From Chitinophagaceae bacterium (GTDB lineage Bacteria > Bacteroidota > Bacteroidia > Chitinophagales > Chitinophagaceae), in assembly GCA_947451935.1 (NCBI GenBank), contig CANGBH010000001.1, positions 1 through 64,000 of the forward strand: 64,000 bases of DNA, in the 5' to 3' direction. Below are positions 20,685 through 31,178 of the stretch, one piece after another (positions within the stretch are counted from its first letter, which is position 1; each line of letters starts with the position of its first letter). A model generated the notes under the pieces. The model was not told the origin of the DNA, did not search any database, and saw only the letters and a list, made by a program, of their open reading frames with translations. A program made the position numbers and the translations under genes.

Positions 20685-21464
20685 ATGAAAAGAATTTACT
20701 CAACCCTGGTTTTCTTCTCATTACTTTTCGCTTCCCCAAATTTGCTAACAGCACAAGATCAAACGTCAACGCGAAGTGAAAAACCAATTTTCAAAAGGCA
20801 TCTACTAAAAGTAAATTTGACTGGACTTGCTTTACATAATTATGGACTTCAATTTGAGGAAGTATTAAGTAAAAGAATGTCGGTTGCGTTGTCCTACAGA
20901 ATCATGCCTAGTGGTAATATACCATTCAAAACGTTCATTACTAGCCAAAGCAATAATTCTCAATCTGCAGAAGATGCGTTAAATGCAATCAAACTGGGAG
21001 GCTCCGCAATAACAGCAGATCTCAGATTCTACCTTGGCAAAAAAGGATACGGACGTGGATTTTATGTTTCCCCTTTTTATAGGCATGCAACATTCAATGC
21101 TAAAGGATTAAATTTTAACTATACTGATATTAATAATCAAACTGCATCAATTGACCTTTCTGGAAATCTCACAGGAAACACAGTAGGATTAATGCTTGGA
21201 TCACAATGGTTTATTGGAAAAAACTTTTGTTTAGATTGGTGGATCATTGGTCCTCATTTTGGAACTGCAAATGGTGTATTCTCTGCACATACAAACGTTT
21301 CACTAGATCAGCTTGAGCAAGAAAGTATCAGGTCGTCGCTCTCAACGTTTGATATTCCATTCACAAAGGAAAGTTATACCGTATCTGCCAATGAAATTAA
21401 ATTATCTCTAGATGGGCCTTGGGCAGGCATCAGAGCAGGTATACAATTAGGCTTTAGATTTTAG
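20685..21464 (+). CDS. Secreted / outer-membrane beta-barrel-like protein
   Basis: Signal peptide; alternating amphipathic strands; terminal aromatic residue (GIQLGFRF). Confidence 0.6.
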   Translation: MKRIYSTLVFFSLLFASPNLLTAQDQTSTRSEKPIFKRHLLKVNLTGLALHNYGLQFEEVLSKRMSVALSYRIMPSGNIPFKTFITSQSNNSQSAEDALNAIKLGGSAITADLRFYLGKKGYGRGFYVSPFYRHATFNAKGLNFNYTDINNQTASIDLSGNLTGNTVGLMLGSQWFIGKNFCLDWWIIGPHFGTANGVFSAHTNVSLDQLEQESIRSSLSTFDIPFTKESYTVSANEIKLSLDGPWAGIRAGIQLGFRF

Positions 21465-21478
21465 TAATATAAAATGTA

Positions 21479-22150
21479 TTACCCTTTATTGATTAAATAA
21501 GAAGAATAAATAAGTTCTATTCTTCCTTTATTACCTAATGCTTTTTTAACTTCTTTTTTGCCGCCAAAGCCTGATTCATATTCAAGAGTCACTGCCTTCG
21601 GTAAGCTAAACTCTTTGGTATTAAAAATCATTTTTACCCTATCAGGAAGTCCCCATTCGCTGTATTTCCCATACTCAAGCTCAAGCTCATAGGTTCCATT
21701 TTGCTTAGTAGTAGCAAGCGCTTTTTTGATTAAGAGTTCCTTCTCATTAACATAAAGGGTTAAGATAATTAAGTCTGATGATTCTGCATTTGGAACAAGC
21801 TTAAGAACAACCAATGATGCTTCTTTCCAATTAATATTACCGCTTGGGATAACAGTATAATTGCCTTCTAGAATGAGTGAATTTAAATTAACACTCATTC
21901 CTCCTTTGGGGAGAATAGATACCCCACCTTCCTTTTTTATCTGAAATTGATCAGGGTATTTATAGAAAATATTTACTTTAGAAATTGGCAGCTTCAAAAA
22001 CGCAACATCCGTTTTTAATTGGGCTACTGCAGAATAGTCTTTCACCTTAGCTAACTTTTCCTTTAGCTTTCCCATGAGCACATCAGTAGATTGTGCGCTC
22101 AACTTGGCGAACAATAGACTTGTCATTAAAAACAAAAAAATCTTCTTCAT
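21479..22150 (-). CDS. LolA-like outer-membrane lipoprotein-sorting protein
   Basis: Signal peptide MKKIFLFLMTSLLFAKLSAQ, LKEKLAKVKDYSAVAQLKTDVAFLKLPISKVNIFYKYPDQFQIKKEGG; LolA-like pattern, not diagnostic. Confidence 0.55.
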   Translation of the reverse strand: MKKIFLFLMTSLLFAKLSAQSTDVLMGKLKEKLAKVKDYSAVAQLKTDVAFLKLPISKVNIFYKYPDQFQIKKEGGVSILPKGGMSVNLNSLILEGNYTVIPSGNINWKEASLVVLKLVPNAESSDLIILTLYVNEKELLIKKALATTKQNGTYELELEYGKYSEWGLPDRVKMIFNTKEFSLPKAVTLEYESGFGGKKEVKKALGNKGRIELIYSSYLINKG

Positions 22151-22166
22151 GAGCCTCTTTATGCCA

Positions 22167-22174
22167 CAAAGTTA
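22167..22174 (-). promoter_or_regulatory. Bacteroidota-type -7 box (TAnnTTTG) upstream of the LolA-like gene
   Basis: Reverse strand TAACTTTG, 17 nt upstream of the start codon at 22150. Confidence 0.5.
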
Positions 22175-22216
22175 CGCAAATGAAAACCGATTTAGAAATG
22201 TTCCCCTTTGATTGAA

Positions 22217-23137
22217 TTATGGAAGAAATGAATCAGCTTCTCTGTATGCTTTGATTAGTGCCAATTCACCTTCCTTACCATTGATAGAATTTCCATGTTC
22301 CATACCAAGAATGCCTTTATACCCTTTATTGTATAAATGCTTGAAGATGTTTTTATAATTCACTTCGCCTGTACCTGGTTCATTTCTATTTGGATTATCT
22401 CCAATTTGCATATAGCCAATCTCACTCCAACACTTATCAATATTGGCAATCATATCGCCTTCATTTCGCTGCATATGGTACATATCAAACAATATCTTAC
22501 ATGCACTGCTATTTACTGCTTTGCAAATCATATACGTTTGAGTAGAATGACGAAGAAAAAGATCTGGATTATCGCTCAATGGCTCAAGAACCATAACCAA
22601 TCCATTGCGCTCGAGTATTTCTGCACCTGGCCTAAGAGCTTCGATCACATTACCAGTTTGAATATCAAAAGGCAAAGAACGATCTACATTGCCTGGAACA
22701 ACTGTCATCCATTTAGCATTGCAACGCTTGGCCACTTCAACAGCCGTTTTACAATCACGAACAACGACATCTTTAAACTCTTGCTTCCCGGTAGTTAAGC
22801 TCAAACTCCAATGCCAATTGTTTGTTGTCACAACAAATACCCCCATTTGCATCCCAAGTTTTGCTAACGTATTACCAATACGAGTTTGTTCAGCAACACT
22901 TCTTCCCATCATTCCATTATCTTCGATAGAACGAAACCCTTGATCATAGGCGAACTGAATTTGATCTACAAAATCTTTACCTCCATGAGATCTAAAAGAA
23001 CCATCATGAAAAGCATAATTAAGATTAAATGGTTTTTGTGTATCAATTGTAGTTGAATTAGCTGAATAACCCGTCATACCTGGAATTAGTGCTGCACCTG
23101 CAAGTGTTGTATTTTTGAGAAATCCTCTGCGTTGCAT
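22217..23137 (-). CDS. Sugar phosphate isomerase/epimerase-type TIM-barrel protein with Tat-like signal
   Basis: MQRRGFLKNTTLAGAAL Tat-like signal; hydroxypyruvate-isomerase-like core (LFDMYHMQRNEGD, GYMQIGDNPNRNEPGTGEVNYKNIF). Confidence 0.88.
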   Translation of the reverse strand: MQRRGFLKNTTLAGAALIPGMTGYSANSTTIDTQKPFNLNYAFHDGSFRSHGGKDFVDQIQFAYDQGFRSIEDNGMMGRSVAEQTRIGNTLAKLGMQMGVFVVTTNNWHWSLSLTTGKQEFKDVVVRDCKTAVEVAKRCNAKWMTVVPGNVDRSLPFDIQTGNVIEALRPGAEILERNGLVMVLEPLSDNPDLFLRHSTQTYMICKAVNSSACKILFDMYHMQRNEGDMIANIDKCWSEIGYMQIGDNPNRNEPGTGEVNYKNIFKHLYNKGYKGILGMEHGNSINGKEGELALIKAYREADSFLP

Positions 23138-23211
23138 TATCTTGAAATTTAGTTGATGAATAATTTGTTGCGTTGTACAATTTACTTAAAATTGCATTAA
23201 ATAAAATAGTA

Positions 23212-24165
23212 TTGAAAAAATTAATTCCTGCAACGTTACTCTGTCTTTCTTTTTTTGGATCAATAAAGACAAGCGCACAAGCTAATCCAATTCAAAAAAA
23301 TGAGATTGCTATTCCGAATTCAGATAAAAAAATCACATTAGTATCTATTCCAGAAGGTACTTTTATGATGGGTAACAATGCATCTAAAAACACAAATGAG
23401 AAACCAGCAACTAATGTGCATGTTTCTGCATTTGAAATGAGTGCGTTTGAAATCACACATGATCAGTTCAATATTTTTTACAGAGACGACAATACCTCAC
23501 AAGGTTCAAAAGTTGATGCCGTGACAAGACCTACAGCACAATACATTGACTTAAGCTGGAATATGGGCAAAGATGGTGGCTACCCTGTCAACAGTATGAG
23601 CGTGGATGGCGCCATGATGTTTTGCCGGTGGTTGTACAGTAAAACGGGAATATTTTTCAGGCTACCCACTGAAGCAGAATGGGAGTATGCCTGCCGGGCA
23701 GGAAGCAAAACAACCTATTTTTTCGGGAACGATCCTGCACAGCTTGGTCAATATGCCTGGTTTAAGACCAACAGTAAGTTGAAATACCAAAAAGTTGGAC
23801 AAAAAAAACCAAATGCTTGGGGATTATACGATATGCTAGGGAATGTAGCTGAATGGACACTTGATCAATATGACCCTGCTTATTTTACTAAACTAGGCGA
23901 TAATGCTAGTGACCCCCTCATTAACCCCACTGCTAGATACCCTAGGAGTGTGCGAGGTGGCTCTTATATTGATGATGCTCAAAAACTTAGCGTAAGCAAT
24001 CGACAATTTTCAGAAGTAACCTGGAATAAAAGAGATCCACAGATTCCAAAAAGTAGGTGGTGGTTAACAGATGGCGCTTTTGCTGGTTTTCGAATTGTGA
24101 AGCCAGCTGTGCAACCTTCTGCTGAAGATGCCGAAAAATTTTATAAATTGTATCTCGGTAACTAA
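23212..24165 (+). CDS. SUMF1/formylglycine-generating-enzyme-fold secreted protein (FGE-like)
   Basis: PEGTFMMGNN, AFEITHDQFNIF, FRLPTEAEWEYACRAG, NAWGLYDMLGNVAEW, RSVRGGSY, FAGFRIV; TTG start at 23212 precedes a signal peptide. Confidence 0.88.
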   Translation: MKKLIPATLLCLSFFGSIKTSAQANPIQKNEIAIPNSDKKITLVSIPEGTFMMGNNASKNTNEKPATNVHVSAFEMSAFEITHDQFNIFYRDDNTSQGSKVDAVTRPTAQYIDLSWNMGKDGGYPVNSMSVDGAMMFCRWLYSKTGIFFRLPTEAEWEYACRAGSKTTYFFGNDPAQLGQYAWFKTNSKLKYQKVGQKKPNAWGLYDMLGNVAEWTLDQYDPAYFTKLGDNASDPLINPTARYPRSVRGGSYIDDAQKLSVSNRQFSEVTWNKRDPQIPKSRWWLTDGAFAGFRIVKPAVQPSAEDAEKFYKLYLGN

Positions 24166-24181
24166 TCATAAAAAAACAACG

Positions 24182-25525
24182 ATGGCAAACAAACCTAAAA
24201 CATCCCAGGCAACACGTAGGGATTTCGTAAAACAATCTAGTCTTCTTGCAGGTGGTGCAATGGCAACTCCTATGCTTAGCAATCTTAATTTTTATTCCGG
24301 TTCTAGCGATGCTATCAAAATTGCATTGATTGGTTGCGGAGGAAGAGGCACTGGTGCTGCATTACAAGCCCTTCAGAGCAAACAAAACGTAAAGATTGTT
24401 GCTATGGCCGATGCGTTCAAAGATCGCCTAGACAGCTGCTACAAAAGTCTTACTGCAGAAGATCTTTCTGATGCAGGAATTAAAGGAAACTTCAAAGCAG
24501 TAGTAGATGTTCCTGAAGAAAGAAAATTTGTTGGCTTTGACGCATACAAAAATGCAATGGCTCTTGCTGATGTAGTAATTCTTGCAACACCTCCAGGCTT
24601 TAGACCTATCCATTTTGAAGAAGCCGTAAAACAAGGCAAACACATCTTCATGGAAAAACCCGTTGCAACAGACCCAGAAGGTGTTAAACGAGTACTTGCC
24701 GCTGCAGAAATAGCCAAAACGAAAAAATTAAATGTTGTGGTAGGTCTACAAAGACATTATCAAAATTCTTATCGTGAGCTGTATAAAAGAAAAGATATGA
24801 TTGGCGACATCACTTCTGCTCAAGCATGGTGGAATAATGATGGTGTTTGGGTTAGACCTAGACAAGCTGGTCAAACTGAAATGGAATACCAAATGCGTAA
24901 CTGGTATTATTTCAACTGGCTTTGTGGAGATCACATCAATGAGCAACACATTCACAATATTGATGTCATCAACTGGTTCAAAGGTGGACATCCTGTGAAA
25001 GCACAAGGTATGGGTGGCAGAGAAGTTAGAAAAGGAAAAGACTTTGGTGAAATATTTGACCACCACTATGTAGAATTTCAATATGCTGATGGCTCAATTT
25101 TAAATAGTCAGTGTCGTCACATCAAGAACACTTCCGCAAAGGTTGATGAACTTATTATTGGAACTAAAGGAAAAATTTATTGTGGTGCAGCAAATATTAG
25201 AGACCACAAAGGAAAGGTTATGTATCAATTTGACCTCAAAGGAGAAAACAATGGTTATCAAACAGAACATGATGAACTATTTGAAGCTATTGCTAAAGGG
25301 ATCTATAAATTTGCCAATGCAGAATATGGCGCCCATAGCACCATGACATCAATACTTGGAAGAATGGCAACATATAGTGGACAAGTAGTAGAATGGGATA
25401 AGGCGCTAAATAGTGGACTAAATCTTCAACCATCTGCTTATACTTGGGATACTCTTCCACAATCATTACCAGATGAAAATGGGCTCTATAAAATTGCAGT
25501 GCCAGGTGTTACTAAATTTTACTAA
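24182..25525 (+). CDS. Gfo/Idh/MocA family oxidoreductase with Tat-like signal
   Basis: TRRDFVKQSSLLAGGAM; IALIGCGGRGTGAAL Rossmann motif; GKHIFMEKPVATDPEG. Confidence 0.92.
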   Translation: MANKPKTSQATRRDFVKQSSLLAGGAMATPMLSNLNFYSGSSDAIKIALIGCGGRGTGAALQALQSKQNVKIVAMADAFKDRLDSCYKSLTAEDLSDAGIKGNFKAVVDVPEERKFVGFDAYKNAMALADVVILATPPGFRPIHFEEAVKQGKHIFMEKPVATDPEGVKRVLAAAEIAKTKKLNVVVGLQRHYQNSYRELYKRKDMIGDITSAQAWWNNDGVWVRPRQAGQTEMEYQMRNWYYFNWLCGDHINEQHIHNIDVINWFKGGHPVKAQGMGGREVRKGKDFGEIFDHHYVEFQYADGSILNSQCRHIKNTSAKVDELIIGTKGKIYCGAANIRDHKGKVMYQFDLKGENNGYQTEHDELFEAIAKGIYKFANAEYGAHSTMTSILGRMATYSGQVVEWDKALNSGLNLQPSAYTWDTLPQSLPDENGLYKIAVPGVTKFY

Positions 25526-25555
25526 TCCCCATTTTAGTTGATTTAAAAAATAAGT

Positions 25556-25585
25556 AAAAGGCCCGGAGTGAACTCCGGGCCTTTT
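25556..25585. terminator. Bidirectional Rho-independent terminator between convergent genes
   Basis: AAAAGGCCCGGAGT-GA-ACTCCGGGCCTTTT near-perfect palindrome with A/T flanks. Confidence 0.92.
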
Positions 25586-25622
25586 AAAATTTATAAATGA
25601 CTCAATTAAATACAGGCCATTA

Positions 25623-27005
25623 TTATTTATCTGTTCTAAATAGATTTACTGGCAAACCCTCACTGCTATATAAATTTGGGATAGCTGTATTGGTAAATCC
25701 AAATCGAACAGCAACAGGATCCTTTACTTCTTTATTCGATACTACAACTGTATTGCCCTCAATTTTAGCTTTTGCAGGTAAAAACTTTAAGTCAGAACCA
25801 GCAATATAAAATTCAGTAGCGTCGCCGCCTTTTGTCACTAATCCTGTTGGTACATTTTCAAAACTTATTCTAATCTTTCCTTTTTCTATGGCATGAGACT
25901 TATACATTGGATTTTTATAGCTCAATCCCTTCATGCCATATGTTTCTGCAAGTGCCAAATTAGCCAAGCGCTCTGATACTTTTATTTTTTCAACAGGATG
26001 TATATTTTTAACATCATCGACTAAATCACTAATTACCACCATGCCTGTATTCAGATATGAAGAAGCCTTAGTTTGTGCCTCCCTTAGCAGTGCTCCATTG
26101 ATGTGATCATCACCATAACTATAAGGAGCTATTTGCACAAAATAAAATGGAAAATCATTGCCCCATGACTTTCTCCAACTTGCAATCATTGAGGTTAATA
26201 ATTTTTGATACCCATAATGAGTTCCCACATTACTTTCTCCCTGATACCAAATTGCACCTGCAATTTTATAATTCACAATTGGATAAATCATTGCATTGTA
26301 TATAAGTCCAGGCTTATTTGGCCACCACGCCAATTCACCTAATTTATCTGAAGCCGCCTTTAACTCTTTATCAGACTCAACAATTTCTTTAGGGGTCCAT
26401 ACTTCTGCAGGAGTTCCACCCCAATTGCTATTGATCAAACCAACAGGAAACTTCGTTTTAGCATTCAATTGCTTTCCAAAAAAATAACCTACAGCACTAA
26501 AGTGCAACATATCTTCTGGGTTACACACTACCCATTTGCCACTTAAATCATTTTGAGGTGTTTCCGAAGTAGACTTAGCAACATAAAAAAAACGAATGCT
26601 AGTATTCGTAGCATTGGGAGACTCTGATTTAGACTGAGGAAGATTTTGATCGCCAGACCATTCCATATTGCTCTGTCCACTACAAACCCAAACCTCACCA
26701 ATTAATACATCTTCAATAAGGACTTCATTATTCGCCTTAATTTTTATTGTATAAGGGCCTCCAGCTTTTGGAGTGCTTATTTCCGTAAGCCAACGTGCCC
26801 CATTATCACCGTTAGTTTCATAAGTGGTTGTATCCCAACTTGTAGAAATGACAATTTTTTCAGCAGGCGAGCACCATCCCCAAAGTTTAACTTTTGAATT
26901 TTGTTGTAACACCATGTGATTTCCAATGATAGCTGGAAGTCTAACATCTGCAAATACGGAAATGAGAGAAAAAACAAACGAGAGTAATAAAATAGATTTT
27001 TTCAT
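25623..27005 (-). CDS. Sialate O-acetylesterase family (SGNH/SASA) secreted protein
   Basis: Signal peptide, VWVCSGQSNMEWSG, INSNWGGTPAEVW, IWYQGESNV. Confidence 0.9.
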   Translation of the reverse strand: MKKSILLLSFVFSLISVFADVRLPAIIGNHMVLQQNSKVKLWGWCSPAEKIVISTSWDTTTYETNGDNGARWLTEISTPKAGGPYTIKIKANNEVLIEDVLIGEVWVCSGQSNMEWSGDQNLPQSKSESPNATNTSIRFFYVAKSTSETPQNDLSGKWVVCNPEDMLHFSAVGYFFGKQLNAKTKFPVGLINSNWGGTPAEVWTPKEIVESDKELKAASDKLGELAWWPNKPGLIYNAMIYPIVNYKIAGAIWYQGESNVGTHYGYQKLLTSMIASWRKSWGNDFPFYFVQIAPYSYGDDHINGALLREAQTKASSYLNTGMVVISDLVDDVKNIHPVEKIKVSERLANLALAETYGMKGLSYKNPMYKSHAIEKGKIRISFENVPTGLVTKGGDATEFYIAGSDLKFLPAKAKIEGNTVVVSNKEVKDPVAVRFGFTNTAIPNLYSSEGLPVNLFRTDK

Positions 27006-27071
27006 GTGGAGAGTTTTACTAGTTCAATTTACTCCTTTTCAACAAATGAGGAACACCTATCCAATAGTATT

Positions 27072-27953
27072 TTAAGAAAGAATATCCTTTCTTTTGAAAA
27101 CGGCTATAGATGCCCAAAGGAATCCGAGAATATGCAGAATCAGTATTCCAGCAGAAGTAAGCACACCTGGTAAATTTTCTATTGATCCAATAATTTGTTC
27201 ATTATTTTCATTCACCCGTATGTCAAAAAATCCTTTCCATCCTAACATATGACTCGTGAAGAGATATGGCTTTATGTGATTAAAAATGGGGAGATCCAGT
27301 GTATTGATAATAGTAAAAACAATAATAATACTCATACTTGTCATGATTGGTCCAATTGAATTCTCAGCAAAAACACTTAGAAAAAAAGAAAGGGAGGCAA
27401 CAGTGAGCATCGCAATAATGGCGAACCCAAATGCCGCTACGTACCTCCATAATACATCACTAGATAAGATTTGTGTAATCATATCACTCTTTAAAATCAA
27501 CATATCATCAGCTCCAAAAATCAAAACAGAAATGCCAAGTGACCAAAATGCCATCCAAAGTAACAATACCAAAGTATAGATACTTGCAGCAGTAAATTTT
27601 GCCATAACCAATGTATTACGACTGACCGGCTTTGTCAAGATCAACCTCAATGTTCCAATGCCTGCTTCGCCAGAAATCATATCACCTGCAACCAAAGAAA
27701 CCAACAAAGGAAGGTTTACAAGTAATGTTTGCAAGATTATATAAGCCATCAAATATCCGTTCAAAATCTTACCATGCAAATCAAATGTGTCCGTTAAAGA
27801 GCGCAAACCAAACTCCAAATATGTTTCACCATCTGTATAAAAACCTAACTGAATTAAGCCGACTACAAGGGCTACTACACTGAAGGCAATGTAGGTCCTA
27901 GGGTTCCTAAAAATCTTATAAAGTTCTATGTATGTAATTCTACTATACTGCAT
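27072..27953 (-). CDS. ABC-2 type transporter permease
   Basis: Six-TM pattern, GEAGIGTLRLILTKPVSR; overlaps its ATPase gene by 11 bp. Confidence 0.9.
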   Translation of the reverse strand: MQYSRITYIELYKIFRNPRTYIAFSVVALVVGLIQLGFYTDGETYLEFGLRSLTDTFDLHGKILNGYLMAYIILQTLLVNLPLLVSLVAGDMISGEAGIGTLRLILTKPVSRNTLVMAKFTAASIYTLVLLLWMAFWSLGISVLIFGADDMLILKSDMITQILSSDVLWRYVAAFGFAIIAMLTVASLSFFLSVFAENSIGPIMTSMSIIIVFTIINTLDLPIFNHIKPYLFTSHMLGWKGFFDIRVNENNEQIIGSIENLPGVLTSAGILILHILGFLWASIAVFKRKDILS

Positions 27954-28854
27954 GTTCAGATGTTAAGGATAGGAAATAAGCTTCGAGCGAATTCACGGAT
28001 TTGATTCCGACCAACCCTACGCCATGGTCGACTAAGTACTTAGTTAGGTCTTGAATAGTTGCCCGATCGACTTCAACAATCAGTTTTTCTGATAAATCAC
28101 TTTTAAGAGAGCTCCCCCAGGTTGATGAACTTAAAATCAATTTAGCCTCTTCATTATTTAAGGTATCTATTTCAAGTTGAACTTTTCCAGGATTAAGTAA
28201 ATCATTCACTCTACCTTCTACAATCTTTTTCCCCTTATTAATAATTAGCATGCTATCTGCGATCTGTTCTACTTCAGATAGTAAGTGTGAGGAAACAACA
28301 ACCGTTTTTTTCTTATCTCGACTCAACATTAAAATAAGATTTCGAATATCGGTTATCCCTTGTGGATCAAGCCCATTCGTTGGTTCATCCAAAATAATTA
28401 AATCAGGATTATTTACCATGGCAATAGCAATGCCCAATCGCTGCTTCATTCCCTGTGAATATTTCTTGACTTTGTCGAGGGCACGCGACTCAAGTCCAAC
28501 AACAGCCAATTGATTCAGGATTTCATCACGACTCAATGATAGACCACCATACTTAGAAAATATCTTCATGTTATCGATGGCGTTCAAATATTTATACAAA
28601 TCAGGCTTCTCAACCATTGCACCTGTCCTACTGAGTATATATTCTCTATCGTCTTGTATTGATTTACCGAAAAGCTTAATCTTACCCTGTGTTGGCTTTA
28701 TCAAAGACAAGATCATTCTAATGGTGGTTGACTTACCAGCTCCATTTTGACCAAGAAATCCATATACCTCTCCTGCCTTTACAGAAAAAGATAAATTGTC
28801 GACAGAAGTAAAACTTCCGAACTGCTTACTGAGATGATCGACTTGAATATGCAA
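27943..28854 (-). CDS. ABC transporter ATP-binding protein
   Basis: GQNGAGKSTTIRMI, YSQGMKQRLGIAIAM, LIILDEPTNGLDP. Confidence 0.95.
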   Translation of the reverse strand: MHIQVDHLSKQFGSFTSVDNLSFSVKAGEVYGFLGQNGAGKSTTIRMILSLIKPTQGKIKLFGKSIQDDREYILSRTGAMVEKPDLYKYLNAIDNMKIFSKYGGLSLSRDEILNQLAVVGLESRALDKVKKYSQGMKQRLGIAIAMVNNPDLIILDEPTNGLDPQGITDIRNLILMLSRDKKKTVVVSSHLLSEVEQIADSMLIINKGKKIVEGRVNDLLNPGKVQLEIDTLNNEEAKLILSSSTWGSSLKSDLSEKLIVEVDRATIQDLTKYLVDHGVGLVGIKSVNSLEAYFLSLTSEHAV

Positions 28855-28925
28855 GTTTGTTTGATTTAAGGTGATAATTAAACATTCAATTTCTCCCTAA
28901 TGATTTTATCAACTGTATCAACCTG

Positions 28926-28966
28926 AAAAAATAAATCCGGATTAAAATAATCCGGATTTATTTTTT
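28926..28966. terminator. Rho-independent terminator downstream of atpA
   Basis: AAATAAATCCGGATT-AAAAT-AATCCGGATTTATTTTTT perfect stem; T-rich on both strands. Confidence 0.85.
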
Positions 28967-28996
28967 CTTTTTAGACTTTTAATATTGATTGACTAA

Positions 28997-30574
28997 TTAT
29001 TTATAGTCAGCCATCAATCCTTTTGCTAAATCAGTCATTATTTTAAGCCCATCTTCAGGTAGATTTCCTTTTTTGAATTCAGCAAGAATCTCAGGATGCT
29101 TTGCTTCCATCTCTATGAGGAAATTTTCTTCGAATTCTTTAACTGATCTAACTGGAATATCTTTTAATAAACCTTGTGTTCCAAGATAAATAATAGCAAC
29201 TTGCTTTTCAACGGATACTGGTTGAAATTGTCCTTGCTTAAGAATCTCCACGTTACGTGCTCCTTTGTCAATTACGGACTTTGTTGCAGCATCTAGATCA
29301 CCACCAAATTTAGAGAACGCTTCAAGTTCACGATATAATGCTTGGTCAAGCTTAAGTGTTCCGGAAACTTTTTTCATTGACTTAATCTGAGCGTTACCAC
29401 CAACACGACTTACAGAAATACCCACGTTGATAGCAGGTCTAATACCGGCATTAAACAAATTTGACTCTAGGAATATTTGTCCGTCAGTAATTGAAATTAC
29501 GTTTGTTGGAATATATGCAGAAACGTCACCAGCTTGCGTTTCGATGATTGGCAATGCGGTAAGCGAACCTCCGCCTTTTACTAAATGTTTTATTGAATCT
29601 GGCAGATCATTCATTTTTGCAGCTACATCATCTTTGCTGATCACCTTTGCAGCTCTTTCTAGCAAACGGCTATGCAAATAAAATACGTCACCAGGATATG
29701 CCTCACGGCCTGGTGGACGACGAAGTAGAAGTGATACTTCACGATATGCAACTGCCTGTTTTGATAGGTCATCATAAACAATCAAGGCTGCGTTTCCTGT
29801 ATCACGAAGGAATTCACCAATTGCAGCACCAGCAAATGGCGCAAAGAATTGAAGTGGTGCAGGATCTGCTGCAGGAGCAGCAACTATAATAGTATAAGCC
29901 ATAGCACCATTATCTTCCAAACTTTTCATTACACCTGCTATAGTAGATGCTTTTTGTCCAATGGCCACATAAATACAGTATACAGGTTTTCCTGCTTTAT
30001 AAAATTCTTTTTGGTTGATGATGGTATCAATTGCGATGGCAGTCTTTCCTGTTTGACGGTCACCGATAATCAACTCCCTTTGTCCACGTCCAATTGGAAT
30101 CATCGCATCGATTGCTTTCAATCCAGTTTGCAATGGTTCCTTAACAGGTTCACGGAAAATAACACCAGGTGCTTTACGTTCAAGTGGCATTTCATAAAGA
30201 TCCCCAGCAATTGGGCCCTTACCATCTATTGGCTCACCAAGAGTATTAATAACGCGTCCAACCAAGCCCATACCAGCCTTAATTGATGCGATCATACCTG
30301 TACGCTTTACTTTTGAACCTTCTTTAATGCCAGCACCAGAACCCATCAATACAACACCAACATTATCTTCTTCAAGGTTAAGTGCGATAGCTTTTACTCC
30401 AGTTTCAAACTCTACAAGTTCTCCTGATTTCACTTTATTTAATCCATAGATACGTGCGATTCCATCACCAACTTGCAATACAGTACCAACTTCCTCTAAC
30501 TCAGCAGAGGTATTGAAATTGCTTAATTGCTGACGTAAAATGGCTGATATTTCATCCGGCTTAATGTCTATCAT
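28997..30574 (-). CDS. atpA: F0F1 ATP synthase subunit alpha
   Basis: [44 protein letters not shown]. Confidence 0.97.
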   Translation of the reverse strand: MIDIKPDEISAILRQQLSNFNTSAELEEVGTVLQVGDGIARIYGLNKVKSGELVEFETGVKAIALNLEEDNVGVVLMGSGAGIKEGSKVKRTGMIASIKAGMGLVGRVINTLGEPIDGKGPIAGDLYEMPLERKAPGVIFREPVKEPLQTGLKAIDAMIPIGRGQRELIIGDRQTGKTAIAIDTIINQKEFYKAGKPVYCIYVAIGQKASTIAGVMKSLEDNGAMAYTIIVAAPAADPAPLQFFAPFAGAAIGEFLRDTGNAALIVYDDLSKQAVAYREVSLLLRRPPGREAYPGDVFYLHSRLLERAAKVISKDDVAAKMNDLPDSIKHLVKGGGSLTALPIIETQAGDVSAYIPTNVISITDGQIFLESNLFNAGIRPAINVGISVSRVGGNAQIKSMKKVSGTLKLDQALYRELEAFSKFGGDLDAATKSVIDKGARNVEILKQGQFQPVSVEKQVAIIYLGTQGLLKDIPVRSVKEFEENFLIEMEAKHPEILAEFKKGNLPEDGLKIMTDLAKGLMADYK

Positions 30575-30609
30575 AAATGCGTATTTAAATTGTATTCGAT
30601 TTTTTGTTA

Positions 30610-31173
30610 TTAAATGATTTGCTTAACGTACATATTTTTGATGAACTGTCTCTTAATGTTTTGCAAGTCGTGTTGAATGCTAGCATCAAAAAGTTTATCA
30701 TCCACTTGTACAATCAAACCACCAAGTATGGAAGCATCAATGTGTTCCTGTAGTTCAATTTTTTTATCTTTCAACATGACATTTTCCTGCAAAATCTTAA
30801 CTAATTCAGATTTCATATCATCTGAGATAGAAACAGCAGTAGTAAGCTCAACAATTTGAATTCCTTTGTAATTGCGATACATTGCTAAAAATGCATCAAG
30901 GATTTCTTTAATGGCAACTGATCTACCTTTAGAAAAGATAAGCTTAAAAAAAGAAGAAGTAAGTGGTTGTATGTGACTTGCAAATAAAGCATCAAAGACA
31001 CTATTTTTTTTATCACCTGTTATAACAGGTGAAAGAAAAAAAGTGTTGAGTTCAGAATGATTTACATTAGTAATCGTATCCAAATCACTCATTACCTCTG
31101 CTACCTTCCCTGTTTCTAGGGCTAGATCGAAGAGCGCTTTTGCGTATCGTTGTGCAACTTTAGTTTGACGCAT
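30610..31173 (-). CDS. atpH: F0F1 ATP synthase subunit delta
   Basis: [14 protein letters not shown]-terminal [17 protein letters not shown]; operon context. Confidence 0.93.
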   Translation of the reverse strand: MRQTKVAQRYAKALFDLALETGKVAEVMSDLDTITNVNHSELNTFFLSPVITGDKKNSVFDALFASHIQPLTSSFFKLIFSKGRSVAIKEILDAFLAMYRNYKGIQIVELTTAVSISDDMKSELVKILQENVMLKDKKIELQEHIDASILGGLIVQVDDKLFDASIQHDLQNIKRQFIKNMYVKQII

Positions 31174-31178
31174 GTTGA

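Noticed and set aside
22337-22798. 153-aa plus-strand ORF antisense to the TIM-barrel gene
   Set aside because: Entirely within a well-supported CDS; composition looks non-coding.
29849-30286. 145-aa plus-strand ORF antisense to atpA (and similar ORFs inside leuS, atpB, the TIM-barrel, POT-transporter and IPT/TIG genes)
   Set aside because: Biased Ser/Cys/Phe-rich composition typical of antisense shadow ORFs; no start/promoter context.
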